Below, piece by piece: positions 53,538-62,409 of a stretch of 64,000 nt of DNA; position 1 is the stretch's first letter; every line of letters begins with the position of its first letter. Source of the DNA: Arthrobacter citreus (GTDB taxonomy: Bacteria > Bacillota > Bacilli > Bacillales > Bacillaceae_G); the NCBI GenBank assembly GCA_013200995.1, contig CP053688.1, forward strand, positions 1 to 64,000. The letters run 5' to 3'. A program made the position numbers and the translations under genes. The notes beneath the pieces are model-generated. The model had not been told where the DNA came from. It did not search any database and worked only from the letters and a program-made list of their open reading frames with translations.

Positions 53538-54017
53538 TTGGTAAATTATCAATTTTTATTACAATTAGAATTGAATTATAAAAATCATATGATTTTTATA
53601 GTAAAAGAAATAAAAAAGGGTTTTTATGAAAAAATAGGCTACATGGTACTAGAAGATGTTCGTAGAGCAGGTACACCTAATGATTTTAATGATTTACATC
53701 CTGTTTTTTTAAAAGACTGGGATGATGATAGAAATCTAATCTTTGTGAGAGTATATACTTTTGATAATTTAACAGAAGAAAAACAAGATGCATTATTAGA
53801 ACTTGCAGAAACTTTTATTGAGTTTAAACCAAGTGTAAATCATAAGGTGAATTTTTATGTATCAAAAGAAGTTTCTAAGCTATTTGAAAAGTGTTGGGAA
53901 AAAGATATGAATATGATTCCTGTTTATCAATGGTTGATAGATGCTGATAGTGAAAATCCAATAAGCTTAGCAAATTTAAAAATGGATTCATTAAATCATC
54001 TATCACAAGAAGAATAA
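53538..54017 (+). CDS. Duplicated 159-residue protein, copy B
   Basis: Starts at TTG 53538 with AAAGGAGTG upstream. Compared with copy A at 50510, the first 50 residues have diverged (KEIKKGFYEKIGYMVLEDVR), while the rest is nearly unchanged (DADSENPISLANLKMDSLNH near the end). The strong DNA identity of the 3' part implies recent duplication or gene conversion. R2 supplies its promoter. Family unknown. Confidence 0.65.
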   Translation: MVNYQFLLQLELNYKNHMIFIVKEIKKGFYEKIGYMVLEDVRRAGTPNDFNDLHPVFLKDWDDDRNLIFVRVYTFDNLTEEKQDALLELAETFIEFKPSVNHKVNFYVSKEVSKLFEKCWEKDMNMIPVYQWLIDADSENPISLANLKMDSLNHLSQEE

Positions 54018-54095
54018 ATTAAAAATGAATGATGTTTAGATTAATTAGGTGAAAGAGAGTCGTTTTATAGAGGAGACTGAAAAAGTCTTTTCATT

Positions 54096-54150
54096 TTAAA
54101 TATGCGAAGACTTTCTCGATTTTATTGAGGAAGCCTTCGCAATTTTCTTA
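54096..54150 (+). terminator. Terminator of copy B
   Basis: AATATGCGAAGACTTTCTCG pairs imperfectly with GAGGAAGCCTTCGCAATTTT; it is the counterpart of the hairpin at 51043. Confidence 0.7.
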
Positions 54151-54252
54151 TATTTCTTGGAGTGATTGTGATATGGGGAAATATTACAATATAAGGAGCG
54201 CAAATGGAGTAAGGTTTTAAAAAATCCGGCTCAAACCAAAGAACCGGATTCC

Positions 54253-54492
54253 TCAAGACTGCTTAATCTCCAATCTACGCGCAACCAACGACAAAACATA
54301 ATGAACAACAAAATACATCAACGAAACAATCACCATAACAGGGATCACATAAGATTCCTTCTGCTCATAAATAATCTGTCCGTTATGCAATAAATCCGGC
54401 AATGCAATCACAACAGCCAACGATTTATCTTTCAGTAAAGAAATAAACTGGCTAACAAACGGCGGAACCATTCTTCTCAATGCTTGAGGCAA
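54253..54492 (-). pseudogene. 3' fragment of an amino-acid ABC permease (copy 1)
   Basis: 79 residues matching the end of the intact permease at 57491 almost throughout (QALRRMVPPFVSQFISLLKD ... YVLSLVARRLEIKQS). The first 140 residues, including the first helices and most of the EAA loop, are missing. The block also carries the permease's own terminator (AATCCGG/CCGGATT, 54230-54250). It would not transport. Confidence 0.8.
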
Positions 54493-54648
54493 TTCGCAAT
54501 TCTAATTATATATTTAGCTATGGCTCAATTTACAACTTTCAAACTAAAATTTTCGCAACTTATATTATTAGCAACTTAAAGGGTTAAGTATTCTTTAATT
54601 AGCAAAAATGCCAATATTCTAGATGGAACAGTACTATATTTCATCATT

Positions 54649-54815
54649 GCGGTCTTTAAATTTTAAAGACCGTATTTTTATTTCCGAAATCTTCAATTTT
54701 TTTTCACATATTTAATGATTTTAATAGAATAACATATGTTAATATTTTCACAAGTTAGTAAATTTTACTAAAAGTTTTACTTAATTTTTAATTACTAATA
54801 AATAAGGAGTGATAA
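54649..54815 (+). repeat. Intergenic repeat R3: hairpin plus promoter
   Basis: Hairpin CGGTCTTTAAA/TTTAAAGACCG, then ATGTTAATATTTTCACAAG, the palindrome TTAGTAAATTTTACTAA (54755-54771) and TTAATTACTAATAAATAAGG. It lies upstream of the secreted protein and ABC transporter genes. Confidence 0.78.
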
Positions 54816-54873
54816 TCATGAGTCCTTAAAGTAAAAATTTTAAATTAAATTCAAAAACTTGGAGGAGAAGAAA

Positions 54874-55279
54874 TTGAGAGGAACTAAAAAATTAATGATT
54901 CTCGTATTTACATTTTTTTCAATATTTCTGGTAGGAGCAAATCAATCTAGTGCTGCAAAAAAAAGTTATCACTGTAACAAGTAAATATAAAAGTGCAGCT
55001 GGTATAACTGTAGCAACCCATTTATCAACAACTACTTTTTCTTATGATGGTTCTAAGTTATTCTCACCAAAGGCAGTAGACACAGATTATTGGACTGCAC
55101 CACTTAATGGGGTAACTAGTACTAGTGCGAAATGGGATTGGTATAATTCTACATCGGGTAGGTCAAATAGTCTGGTTAAATTTTATTTTGGTGTACCAAC
55201 ACCATGGGGGGGAATTGGTAGTAACTATTCTAGCCGGATCTACACAGATGTTTATAGTAACGGTAGTTTTGATTATTAA
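54874..55279 (+). pseudogene. Secreted protein interrupted at an A8 tract
   Basis: TTG at 54874 with TTGGAGGAG upstream starts a signal peptide (KLMILVFTFFSIFLVGANQS, cleavage near SAA). Within A8 (54957-54964) the frame shifts: as written, translation ends at TAA after HCNK; with one A fewer it continues as VITVTSKYKSAAGITVATHL for about 105 residues to SNGSFDY at 55279. The mature part lacks Cys and is rich in Ser, Thr and Tyr. Such a tract invites slippage or phase variation. An ABC transporter follows 25 bases later. No family recognised; possibly a bacteriocin-like or sensory secreted protein. Confidence 0.65.
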
Positions 55280-55304
55280 AAAAGTTTGGAGGAATAGTTT
55301 AAAA

Positions 55305-56201
55305 ATGAAAGGAATTGAATCAAAGAATTTAATTTTTAATTTTCCAAATAAGAATATTTATAGGGGGATGAGTTTTTATGCTCATTCCTCTAGTATTACA
55401 TATTTAGTAGGTGAAAATGGAGTTGGTAAAACAACTTGGATTAAGTTGGCCACTGGCAGATTAGTACCCAATGGAGGTTCAATTTTATTTGATGGAAAAC
55501 CGTTTCGTTATATACGTAATCAAATATCAGTTGTTTTAGATGAACCACCTATTTATGGAAATTTGAATGGATATGAAAATCTGATTGCACTGTCGGGGAT
55601 AAGAAAACTAGATGAAGAGATGAAAGTAGAGTTAGAGGAAAAATTTCAATTAGATAGATTTCTAATGAAAAAAAAGGCCCATTATTTTTCTTTAGGTCAA
55701 AGACATCGTTTAGCCGTTGCAATAGCTTTAGTAAGAAATCCTAGGTTTTTAATCTTAGATGAACCAACAATTGGACTGGATCCCATTTCATGGAATTTAA
55801 TTAAAACTCAACTTCAACATTTGGCTAAAAGTGGTGTAACAATCATCCTAACAGGTCATGATTTTGAACAAATTAGCAAAATTGCAGATAAGATAGTTAT
55901 TTTAAAAAAAGGAAAAACAATTTACGAAGATAGCGTTTTGAATTTTAATTCAACTACAAATAAGTATTTAGAATTATTAGTTGATAAAATTGATACCGTT
56001 ACAGATATGTTTCCACTAACTCAAAAAAAGATAATTGATCATAAAGTATTTTTACGAATCCCACTAGTTGATGAAAATAGTACTAGTTTAATTTTAAAAA
56101 ATATTCACGATCGTAAAGTAAATATTTATGATTTGAAAGTTATTTCACCAACACTAAATGAAATATATATGCAAATTCTTCAAGAAAGTAAGAATGATTA
56201 A
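55305..56201 (+). CDS. ABC transporter ATP-binding protein
   Basis: 298 residues from ATG 55305 with TTGGAGG upstream. Walker A is VGENGVGKTT, signature FSLGQRHRLAVAIAL (variant LSGGQ), Walker B FLILDEPTIGLDP and switch His in LTGHDFEQ. The 80-residue C-terminal extension is like that of ABC-2/bacitracin-type exporters. Together with the next gene it forms a two-component exporter, probably secretion or self-immunity for the protein encoded upstream. Confidence 0.9.
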   Translation: MKGIESKNLIFNFPNKNIYRGMSFYAHSSSITYLVGENGVGKTTWIKLATGRLVPNGGSILFDGKPFRYIRNQISVVLDEPPIYGNLNGYENLIALSGIRKLDEEMKVELEEKFQLDRFLMKKKAHYFSLGQRHRLAVAIALVRNPRFLILDEPTIGLDPISWNLIKTQLQHLAKSGVTIILTGHDFEQISKIADKIVILKKGKTIYEDSVLNFNSTTNKYLELLVDKIDTVTDMFPLTQKKIIDHKVFLRIPLVDENSTSLILKNIHDRKVNIYDLKVISPTLNEIYMQILQESKND

Positions 56202-56215
56202 GGAGTAAAGAGTTG

Positions 56216-57094
56216 ATGTTAAATAACATTTTAATTGATTATAGGATCTTTAAAAAAAATAAGACAATATGGTTTTTATTATCAATCCTTATATTTTTAA
56301 TAATTTATAGTATGATTTTTTCCTACAATAATGTTGAACGATTGGATAGACAGATAAATAATTCCATTTCAAATAATAGTATTGAGGAAATTGATATTTC
56401 TCAACCGTTAAATTTGTTAAATGAATTTATAAAAGGAATTCAACCGATAGGGATAATAAATAATAATTTAATCATAATAACGATGGTTGGATCAATTATA
56501 TTTGGAATGATAGGATCGATTATTGTTGGATATGAGTTTAAGTATAGGACAATGCAGATTCGAGCGAGTCACTTTGGCTGGTCTCAAACAATAACTGGGA
56601 AATTAATTATTCTATTTTTATTATCAGTATTGTTAGTTCTATTTGTTGCTATATTAAGTTTTATTGAAGGTAAATTCATTATATATTGGGCCAATAAGAA
56701 TTTATATCATACTGAAAAGCTTGAAACAGATTTAATTAATATAAATATATTTTCTCAAATAATTACAGCTGTTTGTTCACTCAATTTTTATGGAACACTT
56801 GGTTTATTGTTTTCTCTTATTACTAGAAGTACGTTAATTGGAGGAGTAATCTCATTTTCAATTCCATATTTAGAGGGATTCTTTTCAAATCTTTCAATCG
56901 AAAAATTTTTTCCAACTTCATGGATTGGAAAACTATTAAAACATAATTTTTTGTTTTTGGAAAATTCCTTTGTAAGCCCTACTCAAATGACGAATTCAGA
57001 ACTCTCTCCACTAGTTGGATTTTTTTCGATTATATTATTGAATTTACTTTTATCTTTTATTTGTATTTACTTTTCAAAAAAGCAAAGAATATAA
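56216..57094 (+). CDS. ABC-2-type permease
   Basis: About 292 residues, start ATG 56216 (a TTG three bases earlier is also possible) with AAGGAGTAAAG upstream. A first helix (IWFLLSILIFLIIYSMIFSY) is followed by a large outside loop, then five further hydrophobic helices; the layout is that of ABC-2 membrane subunits, partner of the ATPase 14 bases upstream. Confidence 0.82.
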   Translation: MLNNILIDYRIFKKNKTIWFLLSILIFLIIYSMIFSYNNVERLDRQINNSISNNSIEEIDISQPLNLLNEFIKGIQPIGIINNNLIIITMVGSIIFGMIGSIIVGYEFKYRTMQIRASHFGWSQTITGKLIILFLLSVLLVLFVAILSFIEGKFIIYWANKNLYHTEKLETDLININIFSQIITAVCSLNFYGTLGLLFSLITRSTLIGGVISFSIPYLEGFFSNLSIEKFFPTSWIGKLLKHNFLFLENSFVSPTQMTNSELSPLVGFFSIILLNLLLSFICIYFSKKQRI

Positions 57095-57106
57095 AAGGGA
57101 GAATAG

Positions 57107-57437
57107 ATGAGAAATAAATTACTTAAATTTGTATTATTTAGCATATTAATCATCCTAATGATTTTTTTTACAGTAAAAATATTATTTAAACCAGTATCTA
57201 ATACTATTGAGATCGATACTAAAAATACGAATACTTCGAGAATAGTAGGTTCATTGAAACAATCACTATTATGAATGTCAGAATGATGACAAATGGTTCA
57301 GTCAAGAAAACTAAAAGAAAATTATTGAATTATCTCAAAATCCTCCTTTGAAAGTTTATGATCCAAGGGGGGAATTGTTTATTTACTTCTATCAAGAGAA
57401 TTTATACAAGAGTATTATGAAATCCCGACTAAAATAA
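57107..57437 (+). pseudogene. Broken membrane-anchored protein behind the ABC permease
   Basis: ATG 57107 with AAAAGGGAGAATAG upstream gives a TM anchor (LKFVLFSILIILMIFFTVKI) and stops at TGA 57272. The frame continues one base over as HYYECQNDDKWFSQEN, TAA, KKIIELSQNPPLKVYDPRGE and on to TAA 57435. So one anchored protein of about 108 residues carries a frameshift and an ochre codon. It lies where an accessory or immunity protein of the exporter operon would be expected. Confidence 0.55.
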
Positions 57438-57460
57438 TCTAGTTAATTTTTACTTAAAAA

Positions 57461-57488
57461 AATCCGGCTCAAACCAAAGAACCGGATT
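57461..57488 (-). terminator. Terminator of the glutamine-type ABC operon
   Basis: AATCCGG (57461-57467) and CCGGATT (57482-57488) with T after the stem on the minus strand. The same hairpin sits beside the permease fragment at 54.2 kb. Confidence 0.75.
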
Positions 57489-57490
57489 CC

Positions 57491-58153
57491 TCAAGACTGC
57501 TTAATCTCCAATCTACGCGCAACCAACGACAAAACATAATTAACAATAAAGTACATCAACGCAACAATCACCATAACAGGAATTACATAAGATTCTTTCT
57601 GTGCATAAATAATTTGTCCATTATGCAATAAATCCGGCAATGCAATAACGACAGCTAATGATGTGTCTTTTAGTAAAGAAATAAACTGACTCACGATCGG
57701 CGGAACCATTCTTCTCAATGCTTGTGGCAAGATAATATAGCGTAATGTCTGTGTGTAATTCAATCCAGATGCCCGTGCTGCTTCAATCTGTCCTTTTTCG
57801 ATCGAGTTTAATCCACTTCGTATAATTTCTGAAATCATAGCTGATTCAAATACTGTCAATGCTGCGATGGCTGCTGTTGTAATTTTCATTTCGATTCCGA
57901 TTTCTGGTAATGCAAAATACGTAAAGAAAATAATTAGCAATAAAGGTAAGTTCCGAATCGTCTCAACAATCGCGGTTAGTAATTGAGTAACGACGGGAAT
58001 TTTCGTATATCTGAGGGTACCAATCAATCCGCCAACAATAAAGCTGAGCACAATTGAAATAGCAGCGACTTTAAGTGTGACCCAAAATCCTTCAAGTAAA
58101 AATTTAATATGGTCTAGTGTGTATACATCAGCGTATGGTTGTAGAAAATCCAT
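57491..58153 (-). CDS. Polar amino-acid ABC permease (GlnP-like)
   Basis: About 220 residues, five TM helices, with the EAA loop in GQIEAARASGLNYTQTLRYI (E-A-A-x3-G). The ATG at 58153 follows GGAGGTGG. It is last in the operon for glutamine-type uptake and is the parent of the two 3' fragments at 53.1 and 54.3 kb. The specificity, glutamine or a related polar amino acid, is inferred from the operon type. Confidence 0.88.
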   Translation of the reverse strand: MDFLQPYADVYTLDHIKFLLEGFWVTLKVAAISIVLSFIVGGLIGTLRYTKIPVVTQLLTAIVETIRNLPLLLIIFFTYFALPEIGIEMKITTAAIAALTVFESAMISEIIRSGLNSIEKGQIEAARASGLNYTQTLRYIILPQALRRMVPPIVSQFISLLKDTSLAVVIALPDLLHNGQIIYAQKESYVIPVMVIVALMYFIVNYVLSLVARRLEIKQS

Positions 58154-58165
58154 CAATCCACCTCC

Positions 58166-58804
58166 TTAGTTACTTCTGGCCAAGCGTTTTTCTAAAAAGT
58201 TAACACCGATGCTTAAAGGAATCGTTAAAACTAAATAAAATAATCCTACGAAAATATAAGTATCGAACGTTACGTAAGTCATTGCAGAAATTAGATCTCC
58301 TTGATACATTAAATCTTGACCAGCTACGACGGCTAATAATGATGAGTTTTTTACTAAATTTAGAAATTGGTTGCCAAGAGGAGGGATGACGATTTTGATT
58401 GCTTGAGGAAGGATGATTAATCTCATTGCCTGTCCGTAAGTCAATCCGGTTGAGCGAGCGGCTTCCATTTGGCCTTTTGGCACAGAGAGAATACCAGCAC
58501 GGATTGCTTCGGCAATGAACGCTGCTGTATAGATGGTTAAACCGATTGTTCCTGCAACCATTCCACTATAGCTTCCAGCTAAGTAAGTAAAAAAAATGAC
58601 CACTAGGACAGGGATATTTCGGATAAATTCAACATAAATCGAACCTAACCAGTTAAGCGGTTTGATTGGAGCAATTCGCATAACAGCAACCAGTGTCCCT
58701 AAAATAAAGCTACATAATAAAGCAATTAAACTAGTTAAAATGGTTACTCTTAATCCATCTAAAAAATACTCTAAATGATCTGTTAATATCGAGAAATCTA
58801 TCAA
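58166..58804 (-). CDS. Polar amino-acid ABC permease (GlnM-like)
   Basis: 212 residues from TTG with AGGAGGAAATCC upstream. Five TM helices and an EAA loop GQMEAARSTGLTYGQAMRLI. It forms a heterodimeric channel with the neighbouring permease, ten bases downstream. Typical length. Confidence 0.88.
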   Translation of the reverse strand: MIDFSILTDHLEYFLDGLRVTILTSLIALLCSFILGTLVAVMRIAPIKPLNWLGSIYVEFIRNIPVLVVIFFTYLAGSYSGMVAGTIGLTIYTAAFIAEAIRAGILSVPKGQMEAARSTGLTYGQAMRLIILPQAIKIVIPPLGNQFLNLVKNSSLLAVVAGQDLMYQGDLISAMTYVTFDTYIFVGLFYLVLTIPLSIGVNFLEKRLARSN

Positions 58805-58879
58805 AGGATTTCCTCCTAATTATTAGGAAAAGCAGGCCCGTATAAGCACGGACTCTGCAGTTCCTAATGATAATATCAT

Positions 58880-59677
58880 TTAATTTTTAATCCATTTATT
58901 CTTAATCTCATCATATTTACCTGAAGCTTTTAAGCTTGCTAATGCTTTATTCAGCTTTTCAACAAGCGCTTTATTTCCTTTCTTAACTGCGATACCATAA
59001 GGTTCTTCAGTGAAAGTTCCACCTACTAATTCAAATGAAGAATCTTCTTCTTTCATACCGTAAAGGATTGCATCATCCGTAGTTAGGGCATCACCTTTAC
59101 CTGCTTTTAAGGCTGTAAAAGCTTCAGCGTAGTTTTCGAATTCAAGTACGGTCGTAGCAGGAGCTTTCTCGCGAATATTTACCGCAGAAGTTGAGCCTTT
59201 AACAGCAAGTACTTTTGTGCCTTTCTTCAAGTCAGCAATTCCATGAATTTTACTACCTTTTTTTACTAACAAAGATTGTCCGGCATTAAAGTAAACATCA
59301 GTAAAATCCACTTCTTTTTTACGTTCTTCATTAATCGTCATTGTAGCGACGACCGCATCAACTTTTCCATTATTTAAGAGACCAACCCTCGTTTTTGACG
59401 TAACCTCTATGTACTCAGGCTTTACATCTTTGCCAAACATTTCTTGCGCAAGTGCTTTGGAAAGGTCAATATCAAATCCTTCTACTTTACCTGTTGAAGG
59501 GTTTTTCAATCCAAATAAACGAGTGTCATATTTTACGCCAAATACAATTTTCTTATCGTCTTTAATTCGTGCTAGAGCATCTTTACTTTTCGAATCATCC
59601 TTACTACCACAGCCTGCAAGAACTAAGGCGGCTGTTGTTGAAACTAGAGCCATTTTCATGAATTTTTTTAGAAACAT
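58880..59677 (-). CDS. Substrate-binding lipoprotein (GlnH-like)
   Basis: 265 residues with GGAGGTAATTGG upstream. Signal peptide ends in the lipobox LVLAGCGSK. The periplasmic-binding-protein family 3 fold is shown by IVFGVKYDTRLFGLKNPSTG, VEGFDIDLSKALAQE and VAVKGSTSAVN-type motifs (LAVKGSTSAVN). It captures a polar amino acid at the cell surface for the GlnQ/M/P-like transporter. A stretch of GGATT/AATTAGG hairpin-like sequence follows its stop. Confidence 0.88.
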   Translation of the reverse strand: MFLKKFMKMALVSTTAALVLAGCGSKDDSKSKDALARIKDDKKIVFGVKYDTRLFGLKNPSTGKVEGFDIDLSKALAQEMFGKDVKPEYIEVTSKTRVGLLNNGKVDAVVATMTINEERKKEVDFTDVYFNAGQSLLVKKGSKIHGIADLKKGTKVLAVKGSTSAVNIREKAPATTVLEFENYAEAFTALKAGKGDALTTDDAILYGMKEEDSSFELVGGTFTEEPYGIAVKKGNKALVEKLNKALASLKASGKYDEIKNKWIKN

Positions 59678-59692
59678 TCCAATTACCTCCTA

Positions 59693-60421
59693 TTAATGAT
59701 TTAATATACGGCTTAAGAATAAGCGAGCCCGTTCTTCACGCGGGTTCTCATAAAACTCAGCCGGAGTTGCTTCTTCTAAAATTCGACCTTCATCCATAAA
59801 GACGATACGGTCGGCTACTTCTCTTGCAAAGCCCATTTCATGAGTTACAACAACCATCGTCATACCTTCTTTAGCAAGGTTTTTCATTACATCAAGCACT
59901 TCGCCAATCATTTCAGGGTCGAGTGCTGAGGTTGGTTCATCGAAAAGCATAATATCCGGTTTCATCGCAAGCCCGCGTGCAATTGCGACGCGCTGTTGCT
60001 GGCCACCGGAAAGCTGAGAAGGGTAGGCTTTGGCTTTTTCTAAAATACCTACTTTTTCAAGAAAGTGATTAGCAGTTTGGTAGGCTTCTTCTCTAGATTG
60101 ACCAAGAGCTTTCATAGGAGCTAGAGTGATATTTTCAAGCACTGTTTTGTGCGGATATAAATAAAAATGCTGAAAAACCATGCCAATATTGCGTCTTAGC
60201 TTGTTAATATCTGTTTTTTTATCACCAACAGAAACACCACTTACAGTAAGAGTCCCGTCATTGATTGTTTCTAGATGATTAATACAACGGAGCAAAGTAC
60301 TTTTCCCAGAACCAGACGGCCCGATCACAACAACAACTTCACCTTTATTAATTGTGAGATTAATATCTTTTAAGACTTGAAAATCGCCATAAAACTTATT
60401 TACATGATCAAATACAATCAT
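59693..60421 (-). CDS. Polar amino-acid ABC ATPase (GlnQ-like)
   Basis: 242 residues from the ATG at 60421 with AGGAGGTTAGGA upstream; the frame opens 17 codons earlier without such a site. Walker [15 protein letters not shown]-loop [12 protein letters not shown], signature [15 protein letters not shown], Walker [13 protein letters not shown], switch VVTHEMGFA. It is the first gene of the four-gene uptake operon. Confidence 0.92.
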   Translation of the reverse strand: MIVFDHVNKFYGDFQVLKDINLTINKGEVVVVIGPSGSGKSTLLRCINHLETINDGTLTVSGVSVGDKKTDINKLRRNIGMVFQHFYLYPHKTVLENITLAPMKALGQSREEAYQTANHFLEKVGILEKAKAYPSQLSGGQQQRVAIARGLAMKPDIMLFDEPTSALDPEMIGEVLDVMKNLAKEGMTMVVVTHEMGFAREVADRIVFMDEGRILEEATPAEFYENPREERARLFLSRILNH

Positions 60422-60782
60422 TCCTAACCTCCTATATAATTTGATTTGCCAATGGAGAATTTTGGGAATCAATATTTAATGTGTATGCTTGTTCACATTG
60501 TCATATCACGCCAAATCCATTTTTAGTCTTTTTGGACGGGTCCATGTGTACTAGATAAAAAAGTGGCAAAAAAATAAGCCAACAACACTTTTTAAAGTAG
60601 TTCTGGCATTTGTTTACTAGAAATTATGGGAAAACATACTACTTATTTCATAGTGTTTTTGGTAAAAATAGACTGGTAAATTGTGACTATAATCATTCGT
60701 AATAAGATGTGCTAAAATTAAAATAATATTAAGGTTTATCTAAAATACATCTTTTAGATTTTACTAAAAAACGGAGGAATCC
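60422..60782. other. Divergent promoter region of the ABC operon and WYL gene
   Basis: About 360 bases with no gene. TTTTACTAAAAAACGGAGG just before the WYL start contains both the recurring TTTACTAAA motif and the ribosome site. No well-defined TnrA or CodY box could be recognised by eye. Confidence 0.45.
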
Positions 60783-61772
60783 ATGGAAAACCGCGAACGA
60801 TTTTATAAATTAATGAAGCTACTAGAAAGTAAGACCGATATTGACAATGAGTTTACCTTTGATGAAATAAAAAAGAGATTAGCGGTAGGAGAAGAGGATT
60901 TTTCGTATAGTAAAAATACATTTTTAAAAGATATAACAGTATTAGAAGAGGTTGGATTTGATGTAATTGAAAATCCTAGTGATGGAAAGGCAACGACATA
61001 TAGCCACCAAGAGCGACTTTTTGAATTGCATGAACTACGTTTATTAGTAGATGCAGTGACTGCTTCAAGATTTTTAAACAAACAAGAAACACAAAAAATC
61101 ATCGATAAATTAAAAAAACTAACGAGTGATAACGAAGCTAAAAAGCTTCACAACGGCATTATTCCAGATACGGCAATTAAAAGTGAAAGCAATCGTATTC
61201 ACTTTTCAATCGATCAACTTCACCAAGCAATTTCTGAGAAAAAACTCATTTCGTTTCAATATGGCCGATACAATATTAAGAAAAAATTTGAATTAAGTCA
61301 CGGTGGGAAAGAATATATGGTTAAACCACTCGCAGTAATTTGGTCAAATGACTACTATTACTTAATTACGAGAAGTTTACCTGAAGATCAACTAAGACAT
61401 TTCCGTGTAGACCGAATGCGCAAAGTTAAGAAAACCGAAGAAAAATTCCAAGATGAACGCTTTGACGTCGATGAATATTTGCGCACCGTTTTCAATATGT
61501 TTGCAGGTGAACCAGACTACGTAAAGATCAAGTTCAAAAGAGGATTATTAAATGTAGTTCTTGACCGTTTTGGCTTAAAAGCTGATATTCAGCAAGTAGA
61601 TGAGGAGCACTTCATTTTAACGACAAAAGCTGCGATCAGTGATGGATTAATCACATGGATTTTAACTTGGGGTAAGGATGCACAAGTAATAAGCCCGCCG
61701 TCTGTGATTGAGAGAGTTCAGGCGCAAATTTTGGAGATGAGTAAGCTTTATAGTATGGACTTGCAGCAATAA
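60783..61772 (+). CDS. WYL-domain transcriptional regulator
   Basis: 329 residues with CGGAGG upstream. N-terminal winged-helix of DeoR/WYL type (TFDEIKKRLAV, SYSKNTFLKDITVLEEVGFD), then a WYL domain (LISFQYGRYNIKKK, YMVKPLAVIWSNDYYYLITR, LRHFRVDRMRKV) with the conserved Arg cluster, and a C-terminal WCX extension. WYL domains sense nucleic acid or nucleotide ligands. It is divergent from the ABC operon and possibly regulates it or itself. Confidence 0.88.
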   Translation: MENRERFYKLMKLLESKTDIDNEFTFDEIKKRLAVGEEDFSYSKNTFLKDITVLEEVGFDVIENPSDGKATTYSHQERLFELHELRLLVDAVTASRFLNKQETQKIIDKLKKLTSDNEAKKLHNGIIPDTAIKSESNRIHFSIDQLHQAISEKKLISFQYGRYNIKKKFELSHGGKEYMVKPLAVIWSNDYYYLITRSLPEDQLRHFRVDRMRKVKKTEEKFQDERFDVDEYLRTVFNMFAGEPDYVKIKFKRGLLNVVLDRFGLKADIQQVDEEHFILTTKAAISDGLITWILTWGKDAQVISPPSVIERVQAQILEMSKLYSMDLQQ

Positions 61773-61882
61773 TAATATTTTACTAAAAGAGTATCTTTCG
61801 GGGATGCTCTTTATTCATTTACTAGTAAGTTGACTAATACATTAAAGAGAAATTCTAGAGTAAAATAGGAAGGAGTGAAATA

Positions 61883-62236
61883 ATGAAAAGTGAAAAAATA
61901 CAACAGTATATTGATTATTTTAGTAAAAACGATTTTGAATTTTTTACTATGTACGGTCGTTTTTATAAATATCATGAAGTAGTAAATGAGTTCATTGATG
62001 CTTTTTATAAATCAGAGCTAAGTGATCCCAATTATTTAGAAACTATGAGTAACTATCAAGAACCGCATTTACAATTAATAAAAATAGCTGATAAGCATTT
62101 AATAAAATCTATTTTTACATATTATGTTAGAGGAGAACGATTCTGCGAAGGTATGTGGGCTGATGCAATACAGGATAAGATATTTTTGAATATATTAATT
62201 AGGTTAAACCAGATTGAAGAAGAATCTTATAATTAA
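61883..62236 (+). CDS. DUF6508-like protein
   Basis: 117 residues with GGAAGGAGTG upstream. FYKYHEVVNEFIDAFYKSEL and FTYYVRGERFCEGMWADAIQ match the DUF6508 family as I remember it, found scattered in Bacillota and without known activity. It has no membrane segment and stands as a single gene with its own terminator. Confidence 0.65.
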   Translation: MKSEKIQQYIDYFSKNDFEFFTMYGRFYKYHEVVNEFIDAFYKSELSDPNYLETMSNYQEPHLQLIKIADKHLIKSIFTYYVRGERFCEGMWADAIQDKIFLNILIRLNQIEEESYN

Positions 62237-62243
62237 AATTAGA

Positions 62244-62278
62244 GACTTCAAGTAGATTTTTGTTATTTGAAGTCCTTT
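62244..62278 (+). terminator. Terminator
   Basis: GACTTCAA (62244-62251) pairs with TTGAAGTC (62267-62274), followed by CTTT. Confidence 0.6.
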
Positions 62279-62409
62279 AAACGTTCATACATATTTCATT
62301 ATTACCTAAATTAAATACCGTTCCTCTATGTTCCTATTTTTACTATATATTAAAGGGGATTGATGAATATTTATCAAAAATATGACTCTATGAAAGAGGA
62401 GGGATTGGA

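Noticed and set aside
54874..56201. Lactococcin 972-type bacteriocin operon
   Set aside because: The secreted protein lacks the family's motifs, and the long seven-helix permease of those operons is absent.
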